DNA from: CAYSHJ01 sp964589725
GTDB taxonomy: Bacteria; Planctomycetota; Planctomycetia; Planctomycetales; Planctomycetaceae
Length of the DNA stretch: 29,162 nt
Direction: 5' to 3'
NCBI GenBank assembly: GCA_964589725.1
Contig: CAZPUJ010000164.1
Coordinates: 1 to 29,162, forward strand
The notes beneath the pieces are model-generated. The model saw only the letters and a list, made by a program, of their open reading frames with translations, made no database searches and was not told where the DNA came from. The first letter of the stretch is position 1, and the number at the start of each line of letters is the position of its first letter. Below are positions 7,991 to 16,270 of the stretch, piece by piece. A program made the translations under genes and the position numbers.

Positions 7991-9013
7991 CTATCTGGAA
8001 GACACCCCGATACCGCGCGACACCTTCATACCCAATCGTAATCCGATTGCCCCCAATCGCTCCCTTACCTCAACGAGTGTCGTCTCTCCGAAGTTCCTCA
8101 CCTGCAGTAATTGGTCCTCATTCCGCGTCACCAAATCCCGAATGGTGTTCACACCCTCCGACTCCAGACAATTCGTGGCGCGCACAGAAAGATTCAATTC
8201 CGCAAGACTCTGGTTCAACTTCTCTTCCAGCTCAAGATCAACAGGGGCATAACCAGTGGCATCCATCATGCCCCGAAGTCCACTCTCAGGACTTATCTCC
8301 GGCCCACTTTCACGAAACGACACGAACGGCGTCAAATGCTTCCGCAAAATCTTAGCAGCCTCGACAACTGCCATTTCTGCGCTAATAGTACCATTCGTCC
8401 AAACCTCTAAAATCAACCGGTCATAGTTAGTCCGCTGACCGACCCGCGTATCCTCGATCTTATATCGCACGCGAACGACCGGTGAAAAAATCGCATCCAA
8501 CAATAAAACCCCCGGCTCCTCATCATGCGCCGCATGATAATCGAACGCCGGAATATAGCCCCGTCCATTTTCGACCGTCAACTCAATGCTCAGCGGGACA
8601 TCGTCCGTCATAGTCGCGATAATGAAACTCTTATTGAAGACTTCTACTTGATCACCAAGTATCATGTCGCTCGCCGTAACAACCCCCCGCTGGTGTTTCT
8701 CCAGTCGCACCACCTTCGCGCTTGAGCTGTGGTTCTTGACGATGATCGACTTAATATTGAGACACACGTCTGTCACGTCCTCGACAACACCCGGGATCGT
8801 CGTGAACTCATGCTGGACGCCATGAATTTTCGCTCGGGTAATCGAGCTTCCCTCCAGGCTTGACAACATGATCCGACGTAGGCTGTTACCGATTGTCGCA
8901 CCAAAACCGCGTTCGAACGGTTCCGCAATAAACATTCCATAATTCGCCGTCGCCGTTGTAGGCACTAACAGTACCTTGCTAGGCAACTCAAGTCCGCGCC
9001 AACGAATACGCAT
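7991..9013 (-). CDS. rpoA: DNA-directed RNA polymerase alpha subunit
   Basis: 340 residues, normal length. The N-terminal dimerisation/assembly domain shows FERGFGATIGNSLRRIMLSSLEG and the EF..IPGVVEDV segment. The C-terminal domain shows LNLSVRATNCLESEGV and the helix-hairpin-helix-like LLQVRNFGETTLVEVRERL. This domain contacts UP elements and activators. The order rpsK-rpoA-rplQ is normal for the alpha operon except that rpsD is missing between rpsK and rpoA. Confidence 0.97.
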   Translation of the reverse strand: MRIRWRGLELPSKVLLVPTTATANYGMFIAEPFERGFGATIGNSLRRIMLSSLEGSSITRAKIHGVQHEFTTIPGVVEDVTDVCLNIKSIIVKNHSSSAKVVRLEKHQRGVVTASDMILGDQVEVFNKSFIIATMTDDVPLSIELTVENGRGYIPAFDYHAAHDEEPGVLLLDAIFSPVVRVRYKIEDTRVGQRTNYDRLILEVWTNGTISAEMAVVEAAKILRKHLTPFVSFRESGPEISPESGLRGMMDATGYAPVDLELEEKLNQSLAELNLSVRATNCLESEGVNTIRDLVTRNEDQLLQVRNFGETTLVEVRERLGAIGLRLGMKVSRGIGVSSR

Positions 9014-9081
9014 CCCGCTGCTCCCACAAACGGCCTTACCCGATCAACATGTGAAACGCAAATCAACCACTCACCGCTCCA

Positions 9082-9459
9082 CTACACGCGCCGCTTTTTC
9101 GGCGGGCGGCAACCATTATGTGGTAAAGGAGTGACGTCCTCAATCGTCCGGATGACGATACCCGAGTTCTGTAATCCAGTAATCGCACTCTCTCTGCCGG
9201 AGCCGGGTCCATTGACGCGTACGTCTAATTCACGTACTCCGAATTTCGCTGCACGCTCGGCACAGATCTCGGCAGCACGCTGAGCTGCAAACGGCGTACT
9301 CTTTCGGCTCCCCTTGAAACCGGCTGTGCCGGCTGTTGCCCAACAAAGTACATCACCTGCTGGATCTGTAACTGTCACGATAGTATTGTTGAAGGTAGCC
9401 TTAATGTAGGCCACCGCCTTATTTACATGTCTTCTTGTCTTTTTTTTGGCACTTGACAC
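9082..9459 (-). CDS. rpsK: 30S ribosomal protein S11
   Basis: 125 residues. It shows the S11 signatures NNTIVTVTDPAGDVL, GFKGSRKSTPFAAQ, and the C-terminal VTPLPHNGCRPPKKRRV. S11 forms part of the platform of the 30S subunit near the E site. The start is GTG at 9459, with an AAGGGG motif upstream on the coding strand. It follows rpsM by 36 bp. Confidence 0.97.
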   Translation of the reverse strand: MSSAKKKTRRHVNKAVAYIKATFNNTIVTVTDPAGDVLCWATAGTAGFKGSRKSTPFAAQRAAEICAERAAKFGVRELDVRVNGPGSGRESAITGLQNSGIVIRTIEDVTPLPHNGCRPPKKRRV

Positions 9460-9495
9460 GCCAGTCCCCTTTAAAACACGCCAAACCTACCACGC

Positions 9496-9882
9496 CTAGT
9501 GCTTCATATCCTTAACGCCCTTCTTTCCAGCGACCGTCTTCTTCACTCCCTTTCGAGTCCGCGCATTTGTCCTAGTGCGTTGCCCTCGCACTGGCAGGTT
9601 ACGCCTGTGACGACTTCCGCGATAAGACTTAATGTCCTTTAGACGCAGGATATCCTGTTGAATACTCCGACGTAGTTGCCCCTCTACCAATACCGCCTTA
9701 TCCAGATAACCGTTGATTTTTCCAATGGTGTCCTCAGGGAGGTCGCCGGCCTTGATACACGGGTCAAGCCCCAATTGATGACATAAGCGCAACGCAATTG
9801 AGTCGCCAACACCAAAGAGGTACGAGAGCGATACACAAAGCCATTTATCATTAGGAAGATCCACGCCTTGAATTCGCGGCAT
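9496..9882 (-). CDS. rpsM: 30S ribosomal protein S13
   Basis: 128 residues from ATG at 9882 (MPRIQGVDLPNDKW), which is the family's normal start. The longer open frame upstream overlaps rpmJ and is not used. The helix-two-turn-helix region and the C-terminal RGQRTRTNARTRKG tail are clear. S13 sits in the 30S head and contacts S19, the P-site tRNA and L5. It begins 10 bp after the rpmJ stop, so the two are probably translationally coupled. Confidence 0.97.
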   Translation of the reverse strand: MPRIQGVDLPNDKWLCVSLSYLFGVGDSIALRLCHQLGLDPCIKAGDLPEDTIGKINGYLDKAVLVEGQLRRSIQQDILRLKDIKSYRGSRHRRNLPVRGQRTRTNARTRKGVKKTVAGKKGVKDMKH

Positions 9883-9892
9883 TGTCACACCC

Positions 9893-10009
9893 TCAACCTT
9901 GTCGTTGTTTATGACGGGGATCAAGATTGCACACGACGTACATTCGGCCGTGACGACGGACAATCTTGCAGCCTTCGCAAATCCGACGAATACTGGACCG
10001 TACTTTCAT
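9893..10009 (-). CDS. rpmJ: 50S ribosomal protein L36
   Basis: 38 codons: it starts MKVRSSIRRICEGCKI and ends HKQRQG, with TGA at 9893-9895. Cys11, Cys14, Cys27 and His33 form the zinc-binding set of the Zn-containing (C+) L36 type. It lies between secY (18 bp upstream) and rpsM (10 bp downstream), the standard position. The usual upstream infA is absent. Confidence 0.96.
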   Translation of the reverse strand: MKVRSSIRRICEGCKIVRRHGRMYVVCNLDPRHKQRQG

Positions 10010-10027
10010 GATAATACCTACATCTCA

Positions 10028-11368
10028 TTACGCGTCGATCAAACTCGGCTGATTGCGGATCAACAAATGGCTATCAATACGCTGTATCAAATCAATGGAC
10101 ACCGATACAACAATTAGGAGGCCAGTTCCACCATAGAAACTAGCGATCAACATTGGGACATTGATCACTGTAGCGATGACGCTTGGTAATATGGCTAAAA
10201 GACTCAAAAAAACCGCACCAACAAACGTTATTCGCACCACGACCTCCTCAAGATAAACCGACGTCCGAGTTCCAGGACGATATCCGGGGATAAAGCTGCC
10301 ATAATCCTTGAGGTTGGCGGCGATTTCTTTGGGGTTAAATGTAACCGCCGCCCAGAAGTAGCAAAAGAAGAAAATAAGTGCAGCATAGGTCAAATAGTAA
10401 ATCGCAGGAAGTGTGAGAAATTCGTTTAAATACGGAACTGTCAGCGTCGCAAATAGTTGGTGATATAGGTAACTCGGGATCATAAGGAGGCTCGACGCGA
10501 AAATGATTGGCATAACTCCCGACTGGTTCAACCGTATCGGCAAAAAGTGTTCAGCGCCTCCAAAGACACGTCGGCCGCGGACATGCTTCGCACTCTGCAC
10601 GGGAATTCTTCGTTGCGCTTGCGTCACAAAGATTACCGCGAGGACGATCGCTACAAACAGCGCCAGTAATAGGAGCAATCGATCGACTCCATTATCAGAT
10701 CCGATGGCCACCCCCCGTTTTAAAAGTGGACTAACCAATTCGAAAACCGCTCCCGGCATTTGTGCCATTATGCCAGCCATAATCAATAGACTGATGCCAT
10801 TTCCGACTCCAAATGCATCGATTTGCTCTCCAATCCACATCAAGAACAACGTGCCAGCCGTCATCATGACTGCGGTTGCGATGTGGAATATTGTCGAGTC
10901 ATAATCTGACAAAAGCATGCCAGGGCCCGCAACACTGCCAGATGACATTGCTTGAACCCAGGCAAAACTCTGGAGCAAGCTCACGACAACGGTGGCTTGT
11001 CGCGTCAATTCGTTTATTCGTCTACGTCCGGATTCGCCTTCCTTTTGCATTCGCTCCAGCGGTGGATAAACGGTCGCCAAAAGTTGAAACACGATTGAAC
11101 AAGAGATATACGGCATGATCCCGAGACCGAAAATCGTGTTGTATCCGACTTGCGATGCCGAGAAAAGTGAGGCCGTCTGCAGTATTTGACCAAGGCCGCC
11201 AAGATGCCCGCCTTGAATCTTTTGGATATTGCTGTGGACAAGTTCTTGGTTGACTACCGGTAACGGAATCCAGAAACCCATGCGATAGACGGCAAGCAGT
11301 AACGCTGTCAATAACAGCTTACGGCGTAGATCAGGTATCGCACAGATAGTTCTGATCTTCTGGAGCAT
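10028..11368 (-). CDS. secY: Protein translocase subunit SecY
   Basis: 446 residues from ATG at 11368 (a GTG four codons earlier is possible). It is a polytopic protein with about ten hydrophobic spans. Family landmarks include GIMPYISCSIVFQLL (TM2 region), GEQIDAFGVGNGISLLI, NQSGVMPIIFASSLL, the cytoplasmic YWAAVTFNPKEIAANLKDYGSFIPGYRPG region (read as separate short segments), and GGTGLLIVVSVSIDLI near the end. SecY is the protein-conducting channel and the partner of the FtsY encoded in the same window. It sits in the usual spc position between rplO and rpmJ. adk and map, often next to it, are missing. Confidence 0.97.
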   Translation of the reverse strand: MLQKIRTICAIPDLRRKLLLTALLLAVYRMGFWIPLPVVNQELVHSNIQKIQGGHLGGLGQILQTASLFSASQVGYNTIFGLGIMPYISCSIVFQLLATVYPPLERMQKEGESGRRRINELTRQATVVVSLLQSFAWVQAMSSGSVAGPGMLLSDYDSTIFHIATAVMMTAGTLFLMWIGEQIDAFGVGNGISLLIMAGIMAQMPGAVFELVSPLLKRGVAIGSDNGVDRLLLLLALFVAIVLAVIFVTQAQRRIPVQSAKHVRGRRVFGGAEHFLPIRLNQSGVMPIIFASSLLMIPSYLYHQLFATLTVPYLNEFLTLPAIYYLTYAALIFFFCYFWAAVTFNPKEIAANLKDYGSFIPGYRPGTRTSVYLEEVVVRITFVGAVFLSLLAILPSVIATVINVPMLIASFYGGTGLLIVVSVSIDLIQRIDSHLLIRNQPSLIDA

Positions 11369-11448
11369 AGCGTTGCACACACGTTAGGACTACGAAGCTG
11401 TGACGAAAGGGACTAGAACTATTTTTTGGGAAACCCTGGCGACAGCGA

Positions 11449-11916
11449 CTAGGACGTGACCTGACCTGACACGACGGTCCCCCCGGCGCGAATGATCTTC
11501 TCGGCAGCCGCCTTCGAGAAGAAATGGGCGTCGACAATTAAGGCGCGATTCAACGTGCCTCTACCGAGAACGCGTATCCTTCGCGCTCTTCGTGGGATAA
11601 CTCCGCTGCTTACTAGTTCACCCAGAGAGACGCTCGTTACACCTGCGCTTAAACTGTTGAGGTCGCAGACATTTACGACTGAAACGTCCTTTCGGGACGA
11701 ATTACCTCCAGTTGAAAAGCCGCGTTTGGCGACTCGGCGAAAAAAAGGCATTTGTCCGCCCTCGTGTCCAAGTCGTATCTTCGTTCCGGAACGAGAACCA
11801 GCTCCCTTATGACCTCGACCAGCGGTCTTTCCATGCCCACTTCCGATACCGCGTCCGAGCCGTTTACGGCTAGGGCCTTTCCGTTTTGCTGCCTGAAAGA
11901 TCCCCAATGCATGCAT
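11449..11916 (-). CDS. rplO: 50S ribosomal protein L15
   Basis: 155 residues from ATG at 11916. A GGGAG eight bases upstream favours this over the ATG at 11931. The N-terminal glycine/basic tail KRLGRGIGSGHGKTAGRGHKG is characteristic; it reaches into the 23S core. The globular C-terminal half shows the expected ARRIRVLGRGTL segment. It follows rpsE directly, without rpmD (L30) in between. Confidence 0.96.
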   Translation of the reverse strand: MHALGIFQAAKRKGPSRKRLGRGIGSGHGKTAGRGHKGAGSRSGTKIRLGHEGGQMPFFRRVAKRGFSTGGNSSRKDVSVVNVCDLNSLSAGVTSVSLGELVSSGVIPRRARRIRVLGRGTLNRALIVDAHFFSKAAAEKIIRAGGTVVSGQVTS

Positions 11917-11937
11917 GTGTGTCACTCCCATGGGATA

Positions 11938-12414
11938 CTATAGTTCTATCCCACGTAACCTAGCCACATCTTGTCGCAAACGGAGCTCGCAAAGTGCGGC
12001 AAAGACGGCCTTGACCAATGTTAATGGACAGTTCGAACCGAAACTTTTTGTTAACACGTCAGTAATGCCGACACATTTTAAAACCGAGCGCACAACACCA
12101 CCAGCGATAATTCCTGTCCCTGGACTCGCAGGCAGTAACAAAACTCTTGACGCGCCAAAGTGTCCGAATACCCGGTGTGGAAGCGTGCGATGGACGAGCG
12201 ATACTTTTATACGATTTCGCTCGGATGCGCGCGTCGCCTTGTCTACGGCGATTGGCACCTCGGATCCTCTGCCGTACCCCCACGCGACCGTTCCGTTCCC
12301 ATCACCGACGACGACAAGACCAGTAAAGCTAAATCTTCGTCCTCCTTTGACTACACATGCGCACCTTCGAATCTGGAGAACGTTCTCAATTTGCTCTGCT
12401 CTGTTGTCGCCCAC
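11938..12414 (-). CDS. rpsE: 30S ribosomal protein S5
   Basis: 158 residues from GTG at 12414, with GAGGG about ten bases upstream. The double-stranded-RNA-binding-like N domain is clear (KGGRRFSFTGLVVVGDGNGTVAWGYG, in parts), as is the PASPGTGIIAGG loop. S5 acts in decoding fidelity and at the mRNA entry channel. It begins 21 bp after rplR. Confidence 0.96.
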   Translation of the reverse strand: MGDNRAEQIENVLQIRRCACVVKGGRRFSFTGLVVVGDGNGTVAWGYGRGSEVPIAVDKATRASERNRIKVSLVHRTLPHRVFGHFGASRVLLLPASPGTGIIAGGVVRSVLKCVGITDVLTKSFGSNCPLTLVKAVFAALCELRLRQDVARLRGIEL

Positions 12415-12435
12415 GAAACTGCCCTCGTTGAAATT

Positions 12436-12807
12436 TCAAAAATCCAGTCCTGCACTACGTGCACCTCGCGCAATTGCGGCAACACGACCATGGAACTTGT
12501 AACAACCTCGGTCAAAGACTACGCTCGAAACCCCAAGTTCAAGGCATCGGCGTGCCAACCGAGTACCAACATTTTCGGCGGATACAAGTCCTCCGCTGTC
12601 CGGCCGTTCGATCCCCGCAGCAGCTTCACGTGTACTCGCAGAAACGACCGTAATGCTCCGCAAGTCATCAATTACTTGTGCATAAATATGCCTATTGCTA
12701 CGAAAAACCGAAAGACGCAGGCGAAGCAATCCGGATCGCCGCAATCTATTACGAACCGACCACGTCCGTCGCTGCCGTTGCCGTTTAATGGAACTCAACT
12801 TTGACAT
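12436..12807 (-). CDS. rplR: 50S ribosomal protein L18
   Basis: 123 residues. It has a basic N-terminus, the LRLSVFRSNRHIYAQVIDD segment and the C-terminal VVFDRGCYKFHGRVAAIA, which are typical of L18. L18 binds 5S rRNA together with L5 (rplE, same operon). The length and position between rplF and rpsE are normal. Confidence 0.95.
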   Translation of the reverse strand: MSKLSSIKRQRQRRTWSVRNRLRRSGLLRLRLSVFRSNRHIYAQVIDDLRSITVVSASTREAAAGIERPDSGGLVSAENVGTRLARRCLELGVSSVVFDRGCYKFHGRVAAIARGARSAGLDF

Positions 12808-12855
12808 AACGTCATTCTTGCTAAACAGTTAACATTTTACTAATAAAATGACAGA

Positions 12856-13401
12856 TTATCCGCCACTTCCAAATGCCTTACCGGCTTTCCGCCGGATGAC
12901 TTCACCTTGGTATCTGACGCCTTTTGCCTTGTAGGGATCCGGAGTTCGAGCGTCGTGAATTTTCGCGGCAAACTGTCCAACAGCTTGTTTGTCGATACCC
13001 GAAACGATTAGGTGCGTATTATCGGTAGGCACACACGAAATCCCTGACGGGATCTCAAACACGACCGGCTTAGAGAACCCAACCGATAACTCTAAGTGTT
13101 TACCCTTCACCGCGCACTGGTATCCGACGCCACTAAGTTCAAGACGTTTCTCAAAACCATTTTGTACCCCGGTGATTAGGTTGACGAGCAAAGTGCGATA
13201 AAGACCATGTAGCGCACGGCCTCGACGGCCTTCGCTGCATACTTCAACACGAACTTCCTGCCCTTTCTTTTCGACATTTAACTCAATAGGTATTGCCAAC
13301 TCCAATTTCCCACGGGGTCCGGCAACGGCAACCTGTCTAGCCTGCACGTCAACTTGAATTCCACTCGGAATCTGCACAACCCTGCTTCCAACACGTGACA
13401 T
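12856..13401 (-). CDS. rplF: 50S ribosomal protein L6
   Basis: 181 residues. It starts MSRVGSRVVQIPSGI and has the C-terminal signature PDPYKAKGVRYQGEVIRRK, which marks L6. It has two repeated alpha/beta domains. It lies at the base of the L7/L12 stalk near the sarcin-ricin loop. A GAGGTGA lies a few bases before the ATG. It follows rpsH by 23 bp. Confidence 0.97.
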   Translation of the reverse strand: MSRVGSRVVQIPSGIQVDVQARQVAVAGPRGKLELAIPIELNVEKKGQEVRVEVCSEGRRGRALHGLYRTLLVNLITGVQNGFEKRLELSGVGYQCAVKGKHLELSVGFSKPVVFEIPSGISCVPTDNTHLIVSGIDKQAVGQFAAKIHDARTPDPYKAKGVRYQGEVIRRKAGKAFGSGG

Positions 13402-13424
13402 CTTATCACCTCAGCCTCGCAAAC

Positions 13425-13826
13425 CTACCAGACTTCGAGCAATGCTTCGCCGCCTAATCGCCGTGACACGGCCTCACGACTGCTAACCACTCCTTGGTTC
13501 GTCGAAAGCACCAAGATCCCAAGTCCACCAAGCACTCTCGGCATGCGTTGATAACCGTAGTAGATCCGCCGTCCTGGAGAACTTACTCGTTTGATACTAC
13601 GAACAACTCGCTCACCACTGGGTCCATATTTTAGGTTCATCCGCAAAGTCGCGAACGACCCGCGCTCACTCGCCACGCACTCGTAGTCCCAAATAAATCC
13701 CTCACGTTGCAAAGTCGCGGCAATCTCCCTCTTCAACGTTGAATCAGCAACATCGACGTGCGCAGCCTCGATCGACAAACAATTCCGCATTCGAGTCGCA
13801 AAGTCCGCAACGGGGTCTGTAAACAT
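13425..13826 (-). CDS. rpsH: 30S ribosomal protein S8
   Basis: 133 residues. It starts MFTDPVADFATRMRNC (family DPIADMLTRIRN) and ends with the S8 signature LSTNQGVVSSREAVSRRLGGEALLEVW, read in parts. S8 is a primary 16S rRNA-binding protein and is known in E. coli to repress the spc operon. No equivalent mRNA target site was identified here. Confidence 0.96.
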   Translation of the reverse strand: MFTDPVADFATRMRNCLSIEAAHVDVADSTLKREIAATLQREGFIWDYECVASERGSFATLRMNLKYGPSGERVVRSIKRVSSPGRRIYYGYQRMPRVLGGLGILVLSTNQGVVSSREAVSRRLGGEALLEVW

Positions 13827-13849
13827 GTGAAAACATCCTCAACCCGTAG

Positions 13850-14035
13850 TTACCAACTCGCCTTCCTTACACCAGGAATCATTCCGTCAAGGCTCAAATT
13901 TCGAAAACAAATCCGACATAATTGAAACTTGCGATAAACAGCGCGTGAACGCCCACAAATCTGGCAACGATGCTCCGTCCGAACCTTAAATTTAGGTACT
14001 CGATTAGCCTTTGCGATCTTTGCCTTAGTTGCCAT
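13850..14035 (-). CDS. rpsN: 30S ribosomal protein S14, zinc-binding short form
   Basis: 61 residues, the short type Z form. Cys24-x2-Cys27 and Cys40-x2-Cys43 form the zinc site (CQIC and CRIC). The C-terminus ends PGVRKASW as usual. It belongs to the 30S head. With rpmJ and rplX in this operon, it makes three ribosomal proteins that keep cysteine pairs suited to zinc binding. Confidence 0.97.
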   Translation of the reverse strand: MATKAKIAKANRVPKFKVRTEHRCQICGRSRAVYRKFQLCRICFRNLSLDGMIPGVRKASW

Positions 14036-14069
14036 CCTTAGAAGACCTTTTCATAGGGACCGAATGTTT

Positions 14070-14615
14070 TCAAGCCCGGAAAGGAAGGCCCAGTTCCGTG
14101 AGTAACAGTCGGCCATTCTCGTCACTATCCGCAGTTGTGACAAAGGTGACATTCATTCCCTGAGTGAATTGAACTTTGTCTGCTGGAATCTCCGGAAACA
14201 CTAGTTGCTCAATCAAGCCCATCGAATAGTTGCCGTGGCCGTCGAATGAATTCGGATTAAGCCCGCGAAAATCTCGAACGCGGGGGAGCGCAAGCGTGAT
14301 CAGACGGTCTAAGAATTCGTACATGTTGACGCCGCGCAACGTTACACAACAACCAATTTCCATACCGACTCGAAGGCGGAACGCGGAGACAGCAATCCGC
14401 GAGCGAGTAATAAAAGGTTTTTGTCCGGTTATCATACTGAGGTGCGTCATTGCCTCATCTAAGCGTTTACGCTCCTGCACCGCTTTACCCATCCCCATGC
14501 TCAAAACGACCTTGCTAAGCCTTGGGAGGGCGTGACGATTCTCTATCCCAAGCTTTTGAGCAAGCTTTGGTAGTACGACATCACTATAAAATTTCTTTAG
14601 CCGCGCCATCGTCAT
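14070..14615 (-). CDS. rplE: 50S ribosomal protein L5
   Basis: 181 residues from ATG at 14615. A second ATG at 14609 (MARLKKFY) is equally possible. The longer frame upstream overlaps rplX and is not used. Conserved parts are KVVLSMGMGKAVQERKRL, GQKPFITRSRIAVSAFRLR, GRGLNP-like RDFRGLNPNSFDGHGNYSMG, and FPEIPADKV. L5 binds 5S rRNA and contacts S13 across the subunit interface. Confidence 0.96.
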   Translation of the reverse strand: MTMARLKKFYSDVVLPKLAQKLGIENRHALPRLSKVVLSMGMGKAVQERKRLDEAMTHLSMITGQKPFITRSRIAVSAFRLRVGMEIGCCVTLRGVNMYEFLDRLITLALPRVRDFRGLNPNSFDGHGNYSMGLIEQLVFPEIPADKVQFTQGMNVTFVTTADSDENGRLLLTELGLPFRA

Positions 14616-14635
14616 TACCGAAAGAGAAAAAGCCG

Positions 14636-14947
14636 CTAAATAACATTTAAGCACCGACCACAAACTCGGTGCTTGGTTCCATCGACAAGCTGTACCTTCA
14701 CGCGTGCAACTCGATTACAGCGCCCGCAAAACATTGCGAGATTTGCAAGTTTCAATGGGACTGGAATTGTGACCCGACCACCTTGGGGACTCTTCGCGCT
14801 ACCTCTCTTAACATGCTTGATGGCGCGCCCAATGCCTTCGACGATCGCTGTCCCCGATCGTCGGTCTATCGAGACGATCTGAGCGGGGCCCTGCCCGCGC
14901 CAGTTGCCCGCTAGTACGACAACTTTGTCGTCACGCCGAAGTCTCAT
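14636..14947 (-). CDS. rplX: 50S ribosomal protein L24
   Basis: 103 residues from ATG at 14947, 7 bp after the rplN stop. The KOW motif lies near residues 6-30 (DDKVVVLAGNWRGQG). The C-terminal part carries two CxxC pairs, Cys74/77 and Cys96/99, forming a probable zinc ribbon that is not universal in the family. L24 is an early 50S assembly protein near the exit tunnel. Confidence 0.95.
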   Translation of the reverse strand: MRLRRDDKVVVLAGNWRGQGPAQIVSIDRRSGTAIVEGIGRAIKHVKRGSAKSPQGGRVTIPVPLKLANLAMFCGRCNRVARVKVQLVDGTKHRVCGRCLNVI

Positions 14948-14954
14948 AATGCAC

Positions 14955-15323
14955 CTAGACAACTTCCGCCGCAAGGCTCACGATTTTCATAAATCGACGC
15001 TCTCGTAACTCCCGGGCCACTGCCCCAAAGATGCGTGTACCGCGAGGATTGCCATCGTTATCAATCAATACCGCGGCATTCCGGTCAAAACTTACGTAGC
15101 CACCATCCTCACGACGCTGCTTCTTACGAATGCGGACGATAACGGCTTTCGCGACGTTACCCTTCTTCACTCCGCCGCCAGGTAGAGCCTTCTGTATGCT
15201 CACCACGATGATGTCACCAACGCTTGCAGTACGACGGCGAGTGCCTCCCAACACCTTGATGCAGCGTGCGGATTTGGCACCAGTGTTGTCTGCAATGTCA
15301 ACGATTGTCTGCATCTGAATCAT
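14955..15323 (-). CDS. rplN: 50S ribosomal protein L14
   Basis: 122 residues, exactly the common family length. It starts MIQMQTIVDIADNTGAKSA and contains GDIIVVSIQKALPGG, DGGYVSFDRNAAVLID and GTRIFGAVARELR. L14 forms part of the intersubunit bridge and is the docking site of RsfS. The order rpsQ-rplN-rplX is standard. Confidence 0.98.
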   Translation of the reverse strand: MIQMQTIVDIADNTGAKSARCIKVLGGTRRRTASVGDIIVVSIQKALPGGGVKKGNVAKAVIVRIRKKQRREDGGYVSFDRNAAVLIDNDGNPRGTRIFGAVARELRERRFMKIVSLAAEVV

Positions 15324-15364
15324 AGGAAATTACACCTATAGTCGAACGTGCTAGCAGTCGCAAC

Positions 15365-15616
15365 TTACCTCGCCAAATCTTTCTTTGACATCACTCGCAC
15401 AAGTTCCCAACGCTTATGTCTCGAAAGCGGCCGCGATTCAACGATTTCCACAAAATCTGAAACTTTAGCCTCGTTCCTCTCATCATGAGCAAGGCAAACT
15501 ATCTGCCGATGAATAAACTTCCCGGTCACAGCCTCTTGAACTCGACGTGCCACAGCGACACGGATAGTCTTTTGCATACGGTCGGAAGTCACCCGACCGA
15601 TAACCCTGCGCTTCAT
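15365..15616 (-). CDS. rpsQ: 30S ribosomal protein S17
   Basis: 83 residues from ATG at 15616. GGAGGA at 15621-15626 lies four bases upstream and decides this start over the GTG five codons earlier. The OB-fold family features are GRVTSDRMQKTIRVAV and the later VGDxVEI-like SDFVEIVESRPLSRHKRW. S17 is a primary 16S-binding protein. Confidence 0.95.
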   Translation of the reverse strand: MKRRVIGRVTSDRMQKTIRVAVARRVQEAVTGKFIHRQIVCLAHDERNEAKVSDFVEIVESRPLSRHKRWELVRVMSKKDLAR

Positions 15617-15620
15617 TTTA

Positions 15621-15626
15621 TCCTCC
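15621..15626 (-). promoter_or_regulatory. Strong Shine-Dalgarno sequence of rpsQ
   Basis: GGAGGA on the coding strand, four bases before ATG at 15616. It selects MKRRVIG as the start of S17. Confidence 0.75.
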
Positions 15627-15646
15627 ACCAAACGTAAAATAGACGG

Positions 15647-15829
15647 TTAGTGCGTGGCTCGCAGTAATGACAAGACACGAGCCAGATCCTTACGTATGGC
15701 ACGTCGATTTTGACCGACAGTACCTGCAGATGCAGATACCGTCAGACTCCGCATCAATTCCATTTCAAGCGTGCGCCTGGTCTGCTGCAATTGTTCAACA
15801 CCCAACCGAACCAGATCTTTAGGCCGCAT
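15647..15829 (-). CDS. rpmC: 50S ribosomal protein L29
   Basis: 60 residues from ATG at 15829 (MRPKDLVRLGVEQL), which matches the family start. An ATG at 15853 directly after the rplP stop would add eight residues. It is a small two-helix protein; the C-terminal half IRKDLARVLSLLRA matches the conserved RRDIARVKTLL region. L29 lies at the exit tunnel rim beside L23, where SRP and trigger factor dock. Sequence conservation is modest, but position (rplP-rpmC-rpsQ) makes the call firm. Confidence 0.9.
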   Translation of the reverse strand: MRPKDLVRLGVEQLQQTRRTLEMELMRSLTVSASAGTVGQNRRAIRKDLARVLSLLRATH

Positions 15830-15853
15830 AATGACGCCCCTAGAACAATCCAT

Positions 15854-16270
15854 TTAATTGGCAGCGCGGCCCAGTAGGCAAACACGAATCGGCAATTTAT
15901 GCGCCACGCGTGTAAAGCACTCACATGCGGCCTCATGCGTCACTCCGCCAATTTCGAAAAGAATAGTCCCTGGCCTAACAACCGCTACCCAGTGGGCGGG
16001 CTCACCTTTTCCCTTACCCATTCGCGTCTCAAGCGGACGAGCCGTGACGGACTTTGAGGGAAAGATGCGGATGTACAACTTTCCCTCTCCGCGTATATAT
16101 TGGTTAGCCGCAACACGGCACGCTTCTATCGTGGTCGCTTTGATGTGGCCCGAATCTAAAGATTGGAGTGCCCAATCTCCAAATGCAACGCGGCTACCAC
16201 GATTTGCGTTACCTTTTATGCGTCCTCTTTGGCTTTTGCGGTGTTTGACCCGCTTCGGCATGAGTGCCAT
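15854..16270 (-). CDS. rplP: 50S ribosomal protein L16
   Basis: 138 residues from ATG at 16270 (MALMPKRVKHRK, close to the common MLMPKRVK start). MPKRVK at 16261 is the alternative. Conserved parts are the KSQRGRIKG basic segment, IRIFPSKSVTARPLETRMGKGKG, and the WVAVVRPGTILFEI segment. L16 sits near the A site and the CCA end of tRNA. Its first 62 nt overlap the 3' end of rpsC in another frame, which is unusual for this pair. Confidence 0.96.
   Translation of the reverse strand: MALMPKRVKHRKSQRGRIKGNANRGSRVAFGDWALQSLDSGHIKATTIEACRVAANQYIRGEGKLYIRIFPSKSVTARPLETRMGKGKGEPAHWVAVVRPGTILFEIGGVTHEAACECFTRVAHKLPIRVCLLGRAAN

Noticed and set aside
11917..12415. rpmD (L30) between rpsE and rplO
   Set aside because: Only about 21 bp separate the two genes, with no room for L30.
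12160..12804. 214-codon plus-strand open frame
   Set aside because: It is antisense to rpsE and rplR, both clearly recognised.
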